Below are positions 43,327-51,833 of a stretch of 64,000 nt of DNA, one piece after another. A program made the translations under genes and the position numbers. Under the pieces are notes generated by a model. The model saw only the letters and a list, made by a program, of their open reading frames with translations, did no database searches and had not been told where the DNA came from. How positions within the stretch are numbered: position 1 is the stretch's first letter; every line of letters begins with the position of its first letter. This DNA comes from JAPPHA01 sp965220985 (GTDB taxonomy: Bacteria; Pseudomonadota; Alphaproteobacteria; Rhodobacterales; Rhodobacteraceae): the NCBI GenBank assembly GCA_965220985.1, contig OZ244854.1, forward strand, positions 1,550,001 through 1,614,000. Direction: 5' to 3'.

Positions 43327-44862
43327 TCAGATCAGATCAGCCATGAGCATCACCGAAACGGTGACAAAGACCCCGATCAGGAACCAGACCAGGTTGGATT
43401 TCTTCCGTGGCTTCGCATACTGATCATCGTGCGATCCTTCGCTCGCCCGATTGAGACTGTCTTCGATCAGTTGCGGGACTCGCGGACCGAATCGGGCGAT
43501 GGTTTCGAGTGTTCTTGCGGCATCGCGAATGATCGCCTTGGGACCGACATTGTCCTTGATGTACTGTTCAACGACCGGCTGGGCAGCTTCCCACATGTTC
43601 AGATGCGGGTTGAGCGAGCGAGCAACCCCTTCGACCACGACCATGGTCTTTTGCAGCAACAGCAACTCGGTCCGCGTTTCCATCCCGAATCTCTCTGTCA
43701 CGTCGAACAGATGGCGAAGCAAGGGACCCATGGAAATGTGCGTGGCATCCTGCCCGAAGATCGGCTCTCCCACCGAACGCAAGGCTTGGGAGAAGGCCTT
43801 CATGTCCTGGTTGCGCGGAACATAGCCGGCCTCGAAGTGCACTCTTGCCACCCGATCGTAGTCACGTTGAATGAATCCGTACAGGATCTCCGCATAGACA
43901 CGGCGTGTATAGTCGTCGATCCGGCCCGTGATTCCAAAATCGATTGCCAGCAGAGACCCTTCCGGGGTGATCATCAGGTTGCCCTGGTGGAGATCGGCAT
44001 GAAAGAATCCGTCGCGAAGCGCGTGACGAATGAAGCTCTGGATCAGGCGCGTCGCAATGGCGTCGAGATCCACTCCATGTTCGCCGAGGGCTGCCGGGTC
44101 ACTGAGGGGGACTCCAACCGCCCAGCCGATCGTCAACACACGTTTTGCCGAGAGCTCCCACACGAGAGAGGGAACCGAGAATCCCTCGTCATCCGCCGTA
44201 TTGACCGCGAATTCGGAGATTGCCGACGCTTCCATGCGCAGATCGATTTCCGCGAGCGTGTTCTTTTCAAAGTGAGCGATCACGGCAGTGGGATGCAATC
44301 GACGCGTGGCAGGCACGAGGAACTCGATGAATCTTGCCGTAAGGTACAGCGCGTCGATATCGCGTTGGACGACGCGTTCGATTCCGGGGCGCAGAATCTT
44401 GACGGCGACCTCCTCGCCCGAGGATCGCAGGCGGGCTCGATGGACCTGCGCGATCGAGGCCGCAGCAACCGGGTCGCTGAACTCGGTGAACAGATCGTCC
44501 ACATCGGTGCCGAGTTCGATCTTGATGATTCGTTTGGCATCCTCGTTCGAGAACGGAGGAAGCTTGTCGAGCAGGATTCTCAAATCAGCCGACAAGTCGG
44601 TGCCGACGAGGTCAGGTCGCGTCGACAGATTCTGCCCCAGCTTGATGTAGACTGGACCAAGTGCCGTCAGGGCACGCGGCACGGGCGGAAGATCGGACTC
44701 TCCCTTGAGGCCAAGCCACGAGAACGGCCAGACCATGGCTCTCAAGACGATGCGAAACGAAAGCGGAGCGTTGAGCTTTTCCAGCACGTCCGACATCGCG
44801 CCGGTGCGTTCGAATGTCGCCCCCGCGCGCACCAACCTGAAAAGATTGTGAGGTCCCCGCAT
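43327..44862 (-). CDS. ubiB: UbiB/AarF-family ubiquinone biosynthesis protein kinase-like ATPase
   Basis: 511-residue atypical kinase needed for ubiquinone synthesis, probably extracting hydrophobic precursors from the inner membrane. The family-specific KLGQNLSTRPDLVG motif replaces a Gly-rich loop, SIAQVHRARL plus VAVKILRPGIE gives the A-rich loop and lysine, HADLHQGNLM is the catalytic loop, and AIDFGITGRI the DFG motif. Two hydrophobic segments at the C-terminus (VWFLIGVFVTVSVMLMADLI) anchor it. It starts three bases after the ubiE stop, so ubiE-ubiB is an operon. Confidence 0.94.
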   Translation of the reverse strand: MRGPHNLFRLVRAGATFERTGAMSDVLEKLNAPLSFRIVLRAMVWPFSWLGLKGESDLPPVPRALTALGPVYIKLGQNLSTRPDLVGTDLSADLRILLDKLPPFSNEDAKRIIKIELGTDVDDLFTEFSDPVAAASIAQVHRARLRSSGEEVAVKILRPGIERVVQRDIDALYLTARFIEFLVPATRRLHPTAVIAHFEKNTLAEIDLRMEASAISEFAVNTADDEGFSVPSLVWELSAKRVLTIGWAVGVPLSDPAALGEHGVDLDAIATRLIQSFIRHALRDGFFHADLHQGNLMITPEGSLLAIDFGITGRIDDYTRRVYAEILYGFIQRDYDRVARVHFEAGYVPRNQDMKAFSQALRSVGEPIFGQDATHISMGPLLRHLFDVTERFGMETRTELLLLQKTMVVVEGVARSLNPHLNMWEAAQPVVEQYIKDNVGPKAIIRDAARTLETIARFGPRVPQLIEDSLNRASEGSHDDQYAKPRKKSNLVWFLIGVFVTVSVMLMADLI

Positions 44863-44865
44863 CGA

Positions 44866-45615
44866 TCAGGTTTTCCACCCGGAGTGAATCGCGACGACTC
44901 CCATGGTCAGGTTGCGATAAGCCACGCGCTGGAAGCCGCACTCGCGCATCAATTCGGCAAAGCACTCCTGGTCCGGAAAACGGCGAATGCTCTCGACAAG
45001 ATACTGGTAGCTGGGTCGGTCGTTGGCGATCATCGATCCAAGCCAGGGAATCACCTCGAAGGAATAGAGATCGTAGATCCGGCGAAGAATCGGAACAGGC
45101 ACCTGGCTGAACTCGAGCACGAGCAATCGGCCGCCAAAGCGAAGGACGCGATGCGCTTCCTTCAAGGCTTCATCCCGTGCTTCGACGTTGCGGATTCCGA
45201 AAGCCATGGTGCAGGCATCGAAGCTGCACGGCTCGAACGGCAGTCGGGTCGCATCGCCATTGACCCAGGAGATCCGGTCGCCAACCGCCGTCTTCCGGGC
45301 CCTTTCCCGACCCATCTCGAGCATGCCTTCGGTCATGTCGAGCACGGTGGCACGGGTGTCCGGCGCACGCGAAACGAAGCGAGTGGCGACATCTCCCGTC
45401 CCGCCGGCGATGTCGAGAAGTTCCTGGCCAGGCCGTGGTGCCAACCAGTTGATCATGACGTCCTTCCACAGCCTGTGGATGCCAAGGGACATCACGTCGT
45501 TCATCACGTCATAGCGCGACGAAACGCTCGAAAAGACTTCCCGCACCAATCCGGGTTTTTCGCTTCGAGCGACGGTCTGGAAACCGAAGTCCGTCGTTTG
45601 TTCCGTTTGTGCCAA
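44866..45615 (-). CDS. ubiE: Ubiquinone/menaquinone biosynthesis C-methyltransferase
   Basis: 249-residue SAM-dependent methyltransferase of the ubiquinone pathway. TDFGFQTVARSEKPGLVREVFSSVSSRYDVMNDVMSLG is the conserved N-terminus, LLDIAGGTGDVATR the SAM-binding loop, WVNGDATRLPF and ACTMAFGIRNV the next two motifs, and SFEVIPWLG and SYQYLVESIRRFP the C-terminal substrate region. No ATG fits the N-terminal end; a TTG at 45615 with AGGTGAGG upstream starts the protein seven residues before the conserved TDFGF block. Divergent from mutM with about 105 bases between starts. Confidence 0.94.
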   Translation of the reverse strand: MAQTEQTTDFGFQTVARSEKPGLVREVFSSVSSRYDVMNDVMSLGIHRLWKDVMINWLAPRPGQELLDIAGGTGDVATRFVSRAPDTRATVLDMTEGMLEMGRERARKTAVGDRISWVNGDATRLPFEPCSFDACTMAFGIRNVEARDEALKEAHRVLRFGGRLLVLEFSQVPVPILRRIYDLYSFEVIPWLGSMIANDRPSYQYLVESIRRFPDQECFAELMRECGFQRVAYRNLTMGVVAIHSGWKT

Positions 45616-45720
45616 CTGTCCAGGGTCCTCACCTAATGCCCGCGGGAGGTGGCTTTGCCACGACTCCTCATTATAGAGGAATGCGCCCGAACAAAACGTG
45701 AGAACAGGAGATCGTCGGCA

Positions 45721-46581
45721 TTGCCTGAACTTCCGGAAGTCGAGACGATTTGCAGGGGACTCGAAAAGGCGCTTGTCGGACGGAAGATCGTCGAGGTGTC
45801 GGTTCGCCGGCCTGACCTGCGTCGTCCGTTGCAGCCCGATCTGGAGCAGCGGTTGACCGGTGCACGGGTTGATCGCCTGCATCGACGATCGAAGTACATC
45901 CTGTGTGCCTTGTCGAGCGACGAGACACTGATGATTCATCTCGGCATGTCGGGACGAATACGCATCGACGAGGGCGCGGACAATCCGCCGCGGGACGGCG
46001 GTGATCGCGGGCCAGTCCATGGCAAGCATGACCACGTCATCATGCGGTTGGAGGATGGCAATGTCGTGACCTACACGGATCACAGGCGTTTCGGAATGAT
46101 CGAACTGATTCCCTCAGATGCCCTCGATCTTCATCCGTCGCTTGCAACGCTTGGTCCTGAACCTTTCGGCAATGAGTTCTCGGCTGGATACCTGGAGGAA
46201 CGATTGCGCGGCCGTTCGGCCCCGATCAAGAATGTCCTTCTCGATCAACGAATTGTTGCCGGCATCGGGAACATCTACGCGTCCGAGGCACTGTGGAGAG
46301 CGGGCATTGCCCCGGCCCGGCAAGCCCGGAGGATTTCCACTGCACGGGTCGAGAAGCTGTACCAGGCGATTCTGGGGGTACTGAGTGACGCGATCGAGGC
46401 TGGGGGCTCGTCACTTCGGGATTACCGTGATGCAGAGGGCGAACTCGGCTACTTCCAGCACCTTTTCTCGGTGTACGGCAGGGACGGCGAGGAGTGTCCA
46501 CGGGGGTCGTGTCACGGCACGATCAGGAGATCGCGGCAAGGCGGCCGATCGACATTCCATTGTCCTGCGTGCCAAAGATGA
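45721..46581 (+). CDS. mutM: Formamidopyrimidine-DNA glycosylase
   Basis: 286-residue 8-oxoguanine/Fapy repair glycosylase-lyase. After initiator removal the catalytic N-terminal proline and glutamate are in PELPEVETICRGLEKA, which forces the start to be the TTG at 45721 (CAGGAG at 10 bases). Further features are HLGMSGRI, GKHDHVIMRLEDG, the H2TH region KNVLLDQRIVAGIGNIYASEALWRAGI and a C-terminal zinc finger (C-x4-C and C-x2-C). Length is normal. Paired divergently with ubiE, an arrangement common near alphaproteobacterial dnaA. Confidence 0.95.
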   Translation: MPELPEVETICRGLEKALVGRKIVEVSVRRPDLRRPLQPDLEQRLTGARVDRLHRRSKYILCALSSDETLMIHLGMSGRIRIDEGADNPPRDGGDRGPVHGKHDHVIMRLEDGNVVTYTDHRRFGMIELIPSDALDLHPSLATLGPEPFGNEFSAGYLEERLRGRSAPIKNVLLDQRIVAGIGNIYASEALWRAGIAPARQARRISTARVEKLYQAILGVLSDAIEAGGSSLRDYRDAEGELGYFQHLFSVYGRDGEECPRGSCHGTIRRSRQGGRSTFHCPACQR

Positions 46582-46734
46582 TCGGGCAGCAACGGGGAGC
46601 AGAAATGCGGAGCCCTGAGCCTCGTTGCCCACGTCCCTTCAGTTCACGGGTTCGAAGATCGTCGCGCGACAATTGTTTGACTCGCATCCCGCGTTTGCTA
46701 TGGACCTCCGGGGAAAAACAGCCGGGAATTGCAA

Positions 46735-47511
46735 ATGGCCTATGAAACAATTGTCACCGACATCCGGGATCATGTCGGCATCATCAAGCTGAATCGCCCG
46801 GAGGTTCTCAACGCGTTGAGCTTCGCGCTGCTTGGCGAGCTTTGCGACGCCCTGGGTGCCATGGAAGGAAACAAGGATGTCCGGGTCATCGTTCTGACCG
46901 GCAACGAGAAGGCGTTTGCGGCAGGCGCCGACATCACGGACATGGCCAAGCGAAGTTTCGTCGACATGTATTGCGACGACTGTTTCGGACCCGAAGCGGA
47001 TGCCATTCGCCGTTGCAGGAAGCCGATCATCGCCGCCGTGTCAGGCTATGCACTCGGCGGCGGTTGCGAACTCGCGATGATGTGCGACTTCATCATTTGC
47101 TCGGAATCCGCGCGGTTCGGCCAGCCGGAAATCAACCTTGGTGTCATCGCCGGGATCGGCGGCACCCAGCGGCTCACGCGGTTTGTCGGAAAGTCGAAGT
47201 CGATGGAAATGCACCTCACCGGTCGATTCATGGACGCTGAAGAGGCCGAGCGGTCAGGCCTGGTCAGCAGGGTCGTTCCGGATCAGGATCTGATGGACGA
47301 GGTGATGGCAACGGCTCAAAAGATCGCCGAAAAGTCGCCGATCGCGGTCATGGCGGTCAAGGAAGCGGTCAACCGCTCATACGAAACCACGTTGCAGGAA
47401 GGGACCTTGTTCGAGCGCAGGGTCTTTCATTCGCTGTTTGCGACCGAAGACCAGTCCGAAGGCATGGAGGCATTCTCCGAAAAACGAACTCCGCAGTTCC
47501 GGGGGAAATGA
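46735..47511 (+). CDS. Enoyl-CoA hydratase/isomerase
   Basis: 258-residue crotonase. IIKLNRPEVLNALSFALL opens the fold; FAAGADI is the oxyanion loop, GYALGGGCELAMMCD and QPEINLGVIAGIGGTQRL carry the two catalytic glutamates of a true hydratase, and FSEKRTPQFRGK is the standard C-terminus. It hydrates trans-2-enoyl-CoA in fatty-acid or amino-acid breakdown. A start two codons upstream (46729) is possible. Lies between mutM and rpsT with no overlap, so its regulation is probably independent. Confidence 0.93.
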   Translation: MAYETIVTDIRDHVGIIKLNRPEVLNALSFALLGELCDALGAMEGNKDVRVIVLTGNEKAFAAGADITDMAKRSFVDMYCDDCFGPEADAIRRCRKPIIAAVSGYALGGGCELAMMCDFIICSESARFGQPEINLGVIAGIGGTQRLTRFVGKSKSMEMHLTGRFMDAEEAERSGLVSRVVPDQDLMDEVMATAQKIAEKSPIAVMAVKEAVNRSYETTLQEGTLFERRVFHSLFATEDQSEGMEAFSEKRTPQFRGK

Positions 47512-47738
47512 ACGCGCTCGCTTGACGATGAGAGCGCCGTCCCGGTTCGCCACGACGGCATCACCTTCGCCGGTTCCACAACGGCCCCGACGCGTCATGT
47601 TGGCCGAGAGGGCAATGTCGTCAAAGATTTCATTGGCGGTTGACGGCGGTCGACCGTCGCCGTAAACGGCGGTTTCGCGATCACCACGGGCATCGTGGAA
47701 GCGCGCTCAAGACATTATCCGGGACGGAAAGACCGACA

Positions 47739-48005
47739 ATGGCGAACTCACGACAGGCGGCAAAACGCGCCAAGCAGACCAAGCGTCGAACCGAGGTCAA
47801 TCGGGCTCGAAGGTCACGTATCCGCACCTATCTGAAATCGGTCGAGGAAGCGATCGCGTCCGGTGATCGCCAGACCGCTGCCACTGCCCTGACGGCGGCT
47901 CAGCCGGAGGTCATGCGCGGCGTGACCAAGGGTGTCCTGCACCGGAACACCGCCAGCCGAAAAATCTCTCGCCTGTCTGCCCGAATCAAGTCGATGGAAG
48001 GCTGA
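47739..48005 (+). CDS. rpsT: 30S ribosomal protein S20
   Basis: 88-residue basic protein: MANSRQAAKRAKQTKRRTEVNRARRSRIRTYLKSVEEAI, with the ending GVTKGVLHRNTASRKISRLSARIKSM typical of S20. It binds 16S rRNA early in 30S assembly. Length fits. Location just before dnaA is the standard alphaproteobacterial arrangement, though here a 757-base gap and a rhodanese gene come between them. Confidence 0.97.
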   Translation: MANSRQAAKRAKQTKRRTEVNRARRSRIRTYLKSVEEAIASGDRQTAATALTAAQPEVMRGVTKGVLHRNTASRKISRLSARIKSMEG

Positions 48006-48762
48006 CGACAGGGTCGCCAACCGGCCGACCTGTCAGCGACGAAGCTTCTCGGCGTGAGGCCGCACGCCCGTGTCTGGCGGGTGTCGATCGGGCATGCTCC
48101 CAGCTCCTGACTGCAACTCTATCGCAACCCGGATCAACGATCATTGACGCCGGTCCCGGGCAACGCGTCTTTGCCTGAACAGCATCCAATTGCCGACGAC
48201 CGCGCCCATCGGTTGCGCGACGCAGCCATGGTGCTGGTCCGGGATTTCACGCCTCAAAAAATCGGATGCCCCATTGTTCCGGACTCGCAGGTGGCGGTCC
48301 GTCGGGCCCCTTTCCGCTGTCGGTGTGTCGATTCACCCAGGCAAGCGAATCAAGCTCCGCTGACATCTGTTGCGAAACGCGGCCCAGGCAGGAACGAAAA
48401 ACGAAACTGCCGAACATCACGGGGGCGCTGAGGCGGTGAGTGCGCCATTTCGTCCTCACTTTTTCGTGATCATCCACCGTGTCGACGAGTACGGATATCG
48501 GGGTGTTGACGAAAAGCCGGCCCGGCGCGCAGCGACAAATTGTGGATCATGACTAGTGGAACACGCCATGATGGGGACGCTCTGAATCGCGCTCCCGAGG
48601 CGAACGGTGAACCGGCCTTGAAGACCGATTCAATTGTCCGTGATCAGCGTCAAGCGGCCAGTGAAACCGAAGCCTGTCGCATGATCGAGCAGAAACCCGT
48701 TGAATCGGATTTGCACCATCGCTACGTTTTTCCGAACGAGCAGAGTCACTCGGGGGAGCGTG
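48006..48762. other. Long non-coding stretch upstream of rhodanese-dnaA
   Basis: About 757 bases with only motif-less short frames on both strands. It holds one good DnaA-box-like site (48541-48549) and a moderately AT-rich patch around 48460-48560, but no box cluster or 13-mer repeats, so it does not look like a complete replication origin. It probably contains the promoter region for the rhodanese and dnaA genes. Confidence 0.45.
48541..48549 (-). promoter_or_regulatory. DnaA box (G-box type)
   Basis: TGTGGATCA on the plus strand, i.e. TGATCCACA on the minus strand. It differs from the E. coli consensus TTATCCACA at one base and equals the moderate-affinity G-box described for Caulobacter. 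A single copy 220 bases before the rhodanese start and 720 before dnaA; could serve dnaA autoregulation. Confidence 0.4.
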
Positions 48763-49212
48763 ATGTTCAGTTCGCCGTCGGAACATGTCAGTGAAGTGAC
48801 GCCAGATGAAGCCTGGCGCGATCTCGAGAGCGGTCAAGGGGCCGTTCTTGTCGATGTTCGCACGAGGCCCGAGTGGCAATTTGTCGGTGTCCCCGACCTG
48901 TCATCCTTGGGAAAGAGCATCGTGACGCTGGAGTGGAACCGTTATCCCGACATGTCGATCGACGAGGGATTCGCGAACACCTTGTTCGATAGCCTAGGGG
49001 CCACTTGGCCTGATCGCATCTACTTCATCTGTCGGTCGGGTCAGAGGTCCATGGCCGCTGCCCGGTGTGTCGCGTCTGCCGTCAGCGAGGCCGGCTGTGA
49101 TGTCCAGTGCATCAATGTTCGAGAGGGATTCGAGGGAGACCGCAACGGGCAGGGTCGAAGAGGAACGGTCAACGGGTGGAAGGTCCGGGGCCTGGACTGG
49201 GTGCAGTCTTGA
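48763..49212 (+). CDS. Rhodanese-like domain protein
   Basis: 149-residue single-domain rhodanese. DEAWRDLESGQGAVLVDVRTRPEWQFVG is the first half and IYFICRSGQRSMAAARCVASA holds the active-site cysteine (C90) in the six-residue loop CRSGQR, followed by INVREGFEGD and a C-terminal NGWKVRGLDW. Such proteins shuttle sulfane sulfur or act in tRNA thiolation and redox sensing. The ATG at 48763 follows GGGGGAG and is preferred to one 21 codons upstream. It ends 53 bases before dnaA on the same strand, and may be cotranscribed with it, an uncommon neighbour for dnaA. Confidence 0.88.
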   Translation: MFSSPSEHVSEVTPDEAWRDLESGQGAVLVDVRTRPEWQFVGVPDLSSLGKSIVTLEWNRYPDMSIDEGFANTLFDSLGATWPDRIYFICRSGQRSMAAARCVASAVSEAGCDVQCINVREGFEGDRNGQGRRGTVNGWKVRGLDWVQS

Positions 49213-49265
49213 GATGAACAATTTTTTCTCGCGCCTCGATGTGTGGCGTATCTGGTGGAGAAATC

Positions 49266-50660
49266 ATGAACGATGAAAGCTGGCTTCGCGTATGTAACGA
49301 ATTACGTGGCCTCATTGGCAAGAATAGTTTCCGGAACTGGATTGAGCGCATCGAATTTCACGGAGTTGACGACGGAACCGCGTTGTTTTCGGCGCCGACA
49401 AAGTTCTTCGGGGAATGGGTGAGTCGGCATTATGGCGACAGGATTCGGGAGTGCTTCAAGTCCGAAGGCGTCATCCTCGAGCACATCGAGTTCAAGGCAT
49501 ACGACTCGCCCTTGACAGGACTATCGCTCGACAACGCGCCGGACGTGCGACGGGCAAGGCCCGCGAACGCGACCGTCATTGAACATGATTCCACCGCCAC
49601 CTCGGGACTGCCCGGCGCGCCGCTGAACGCAAGATTCACGTTCGACGAGTTCGTGGTCGGAAAGCAGAACGAACTCGCCCATGCTGCAGCGCGAAACATC
49701 GCTTCGCACGACAAGGTGAATTTCAACCCGCTGTTTCTCTACGGGGGCGTCGGTCTCGGAAAGACCCATCTCATGCACGCGATTGCATGGGAGGTTCTCG
49801 AGCGTAATCCTGGCTGTGCAATTCTTTATCTTTCTGCTGAGCAGTTCATGTATCGATTCGTTCAAGCCCTGCGCGACAACGAAACCATGAGCTTCAAGGA
49901 GCTGTTTCGATCCGTTGACGTGTTGCTTGTTGACGATGTCCAGTTCATTGCCGACAAGGACAGCACGCAGGAAGAATTTTTCCATACTTTCAACTCGTTG
50001 GTCGATCAGAAGCGCAAGATCGTGATCTCCGCCGATCAGTCGCCGGGCAAGATCCGGGGTCTCGAGATGCGCATCAAGTCGCGACTTCAGTCGGGCCTCG
50101 TCGTCGACATCCACCCGCCCGATTACGAGCTGCGGTTGAACGTTCTGCGGGCCAAGTCGGAGGCTCAGGGCGCGATCTTTCCCAACATCAAGATCGAGGA
50201 CGGCGTTCTTGAATTCCTGGCTCAGCGGATTTCGGGAAGCGTCAGGGTCCTCGAGGGCGGTCTCAATCGTCTGTTCGCCTTCGCGGATTGCCTGGGGCAG
50301 AGCGGCAATACGGTCATTGATCAGAACCTGGCCCAGGAGTGCCTTTCGGAAGTCCTCAGGGCTTCGGCCAGCAAGGTGACGATCGACGCGATCACGCGGA
50401 AGGTCGCGGACCATTACAGCGTCAAGATCTCCGACATCCTGAGTCACCGGCGTGCAAGGTCGATTGTCAGGCCGCGACAGATCGCGATGTATTTTTCGAA
50501 AAACCTGACGACGCGGTCATTGCCCGAAATCGGGCGATATTTTGGCGGTCGCGACCATACAACTGTGCTACATGCGGTCAGAAAGGTCTCGGAACTCGAA
50601 CGCGACGATGTTGAATTCGCGGAGGATCTTGAAATTCTGAGACGAATGCTTGAAGGCTGA
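49266..50660 (+). CDS. dnaA: Chromosomal replication initiator protein DnaA
   Basis: 464-residue AAA+ initiator. Domain I (1-80) carries the helicase-contact tryptophan region; domain II is a short linker; domain III has FTFDEFVVGKQNELAHAA, Walker A GGVGLGKTH (about 160-168), Walker B LLVDDVQF and sensor 2; domain IV ends with the DNA-binding signature GGRDHTTVLHAVRK. Binds ATP and opens the origin. The ATG at 49266 has GGTGGAG at 7 bases; an in-frame ATG nine codons earlier is less likely. dnaN follows 43 bases downstream, recF after that. Confidence 0.98.
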   Translation: MNDESWLRVCNELRGLIGKNSFRNWIERIEFHGVDDGTALFSAPTKFFGEWVSRHYGDRIRECFKSEGVILEHIEFKAYDSPLTGLSLDNAPDVRRARPANATVIEHDSTATSGLPGAPLNARFTFDEFVVGKQNELAHAAARNIASHDKVNFNPLFLYGGVGLGKTHLMHAIAWEVLERNPGCAILYLSAEQFMYRFVQALRDNETMSFKELFRSVDVLLVDDVQFIADKDSTQEEFFHTFNSLVDQKRKIVISADQSPGKIRGLEMRIKSRLQSGLVVDIHPPDYELRLNVLRAKSEAQGAIFPNIKIEDGVLEFLAQRISGSVRVLEGGLNRLFAFADCLGQSGNTVIDQNLAQECLSEVLRASASKVTIDAITRKVADHYSVKISDILSHRRARSIVRPRQIAMYFSKNLTTRSLPEIGRYFGGRDHTTVLHAVRKVSELERDDVEFAEDLEILRRMLEG

Positions 50661-50703
50661 GAAAGCAACTCAGACAGTTCAGGCATCTGCGACCGGAGGA
50701 AAG

Positions 50704-51831
50704 ATGAAGTTTTCAATTGAACGTACCCATTTGCTTAAGTCGATGTCGATCGCCAGTGGCGTCGCCGAGAAGAACGCAGCAAAACCGATCCTCGCCAACG
50801 TGCTGGTCGAGGCATCTGAAGACAAGGTGTCGTTCCGGGCATCCAACGGCAGGCTGGAAGTCATTTCCACGGCTGAAGCGCAGGTCGAGCAACCAGGTCA
50901 CACGACAGTCAGCGCGCTTCTGATGCACGAGATCGCGCGAAAGCTGCCCGCAGGCGCATTGATCGACATCGTGTCCGACGACAGCCAGGGCCGCCTGACG
51001 GTTTCGGCCGGTCGGATTGTCTTCAATTCACCGACGCTGCCGGGAGACGATTTCCCGCTCATGCAACGCCATGAATTCGAGAAGCAATTTACCGTTTCGG
51101 TCGAAGCGTTCCAGCCCCTGTTCGCCAAGACGCGTTTTTCGATGTCGCAGGATGACTCGCGCAAGTATCTGAACGGCGTCTACCTGCACAACTTCAAGAC
51201 GAGGGCAGATCACCCAGGCAAGCTGCGCGGCGTTGCGACCGACGGTCATCGGCTTGCGCTGGCGGACATGGACGCACCGGAGGCTGCCGAAGGCATGCCG
51301 GGGATCATCATCCCCCAAAAGACCGTCGGCGAGTTGCTGAAAGTGCTCGACGAACCCGAAGAGCAGATCAAGGTTTCGGTCTCGAGCACGATCGTTCAGT
51401 TCGAATTGCCGTCGGTCACGATGACGTCGAATGTCGTAGATGGCACGTTCCCGAGGTACCAGACCGTGATTCCGCCGAACAACGATTTCCGTCTTGAAAT
51501 CGATCGGACCGCATTTGTCGAAGCTGTCGACCGCGTCATCACGGTTTGCACCGCACCCGATACCGAAGCGGTGATGTTCGCGGTCGATACCGATCTCGTC
51601 AAGATGAACCTGAATTCCGTCGATCTCGGCGCGGCTGCGGAGGAAGTGTCAGCAGCGTATTCGGGCAAGGCAATGACGATGGGCTTCAACGGGACATATC
51701 TCAAGGACGTGTCCCAGCATGTCGATCAGAGCAGTGTCGTGTTCTGGCTGAATTCGCCAGAAGATCCGGCCATCGTTCGCAACGGTGAGGATCTGGACTG
51801 CATGTTTGTCGTGATGCCCATGCGGGTCTGA
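50704..51831 (+). CDS. dnaN: DNA polymerase III beta subunit (sliding clamp)
   Basis: 375-residue ring-forming processivity clamp. MKFSIERTHLLKSMSIASGVAEKNAAKPILANVLVEA, GKLRGVATDGHRLALAD, NVVDGTFPRYQTVIP and the C-terminal MFVVMPMRV (clamp-loader and polymerase contact region) are all conserved. The ATG follows CCGGAGGAA. Length is normal. Its stop lies two bases before the recF start, so the two are tightly coupled. Confidence 0.98.
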   Translation: MKFSIERTHLLKSMSIASGVAEKNAAKPILANVLVEASEDKVSFRASNGRLEVISTAEAQVEQPGHTTVSALLMHEIARKLPAGALIDIVSDDSQGRLTVSAGRIVFNSPTLPGDDFPLMQRHEFEKQFTVSVEAFQPLFAKTRFSMSQDDSRKYLNGVYLHNFKTRADHPGKLRGVATDGHRLALADMDAPEAAEGMPGIIIPQKTVGELLKVLDEPEEQIKVSVSSTIVQFELPSVTMTSNVVDGTFPRYQTVIPPNNDFRLEIDRTAFVEAVDRVITVCTAPDTEAVMFAVDTDLVKMNLNSVDLGAAAEEVSAAYSGKAMTMGFNGTYLKDVSQHVDQSSVVFWLNSPEDPAIVRNGEDLDCMFVVMPMRV

Positions 51832-51833
51832 CA

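Noticed and set aside
43429..45636. 735-codon open frame antisense to ubiB and ubiE
   Set aside because: Covers two certain genes on the other strand and has no family character.
48006..48762. Possible complete oriC before dnaA
   Set aside because: Only one good DnaA box and no AT-rich repeat array; a regulatory site is the more modest reading.
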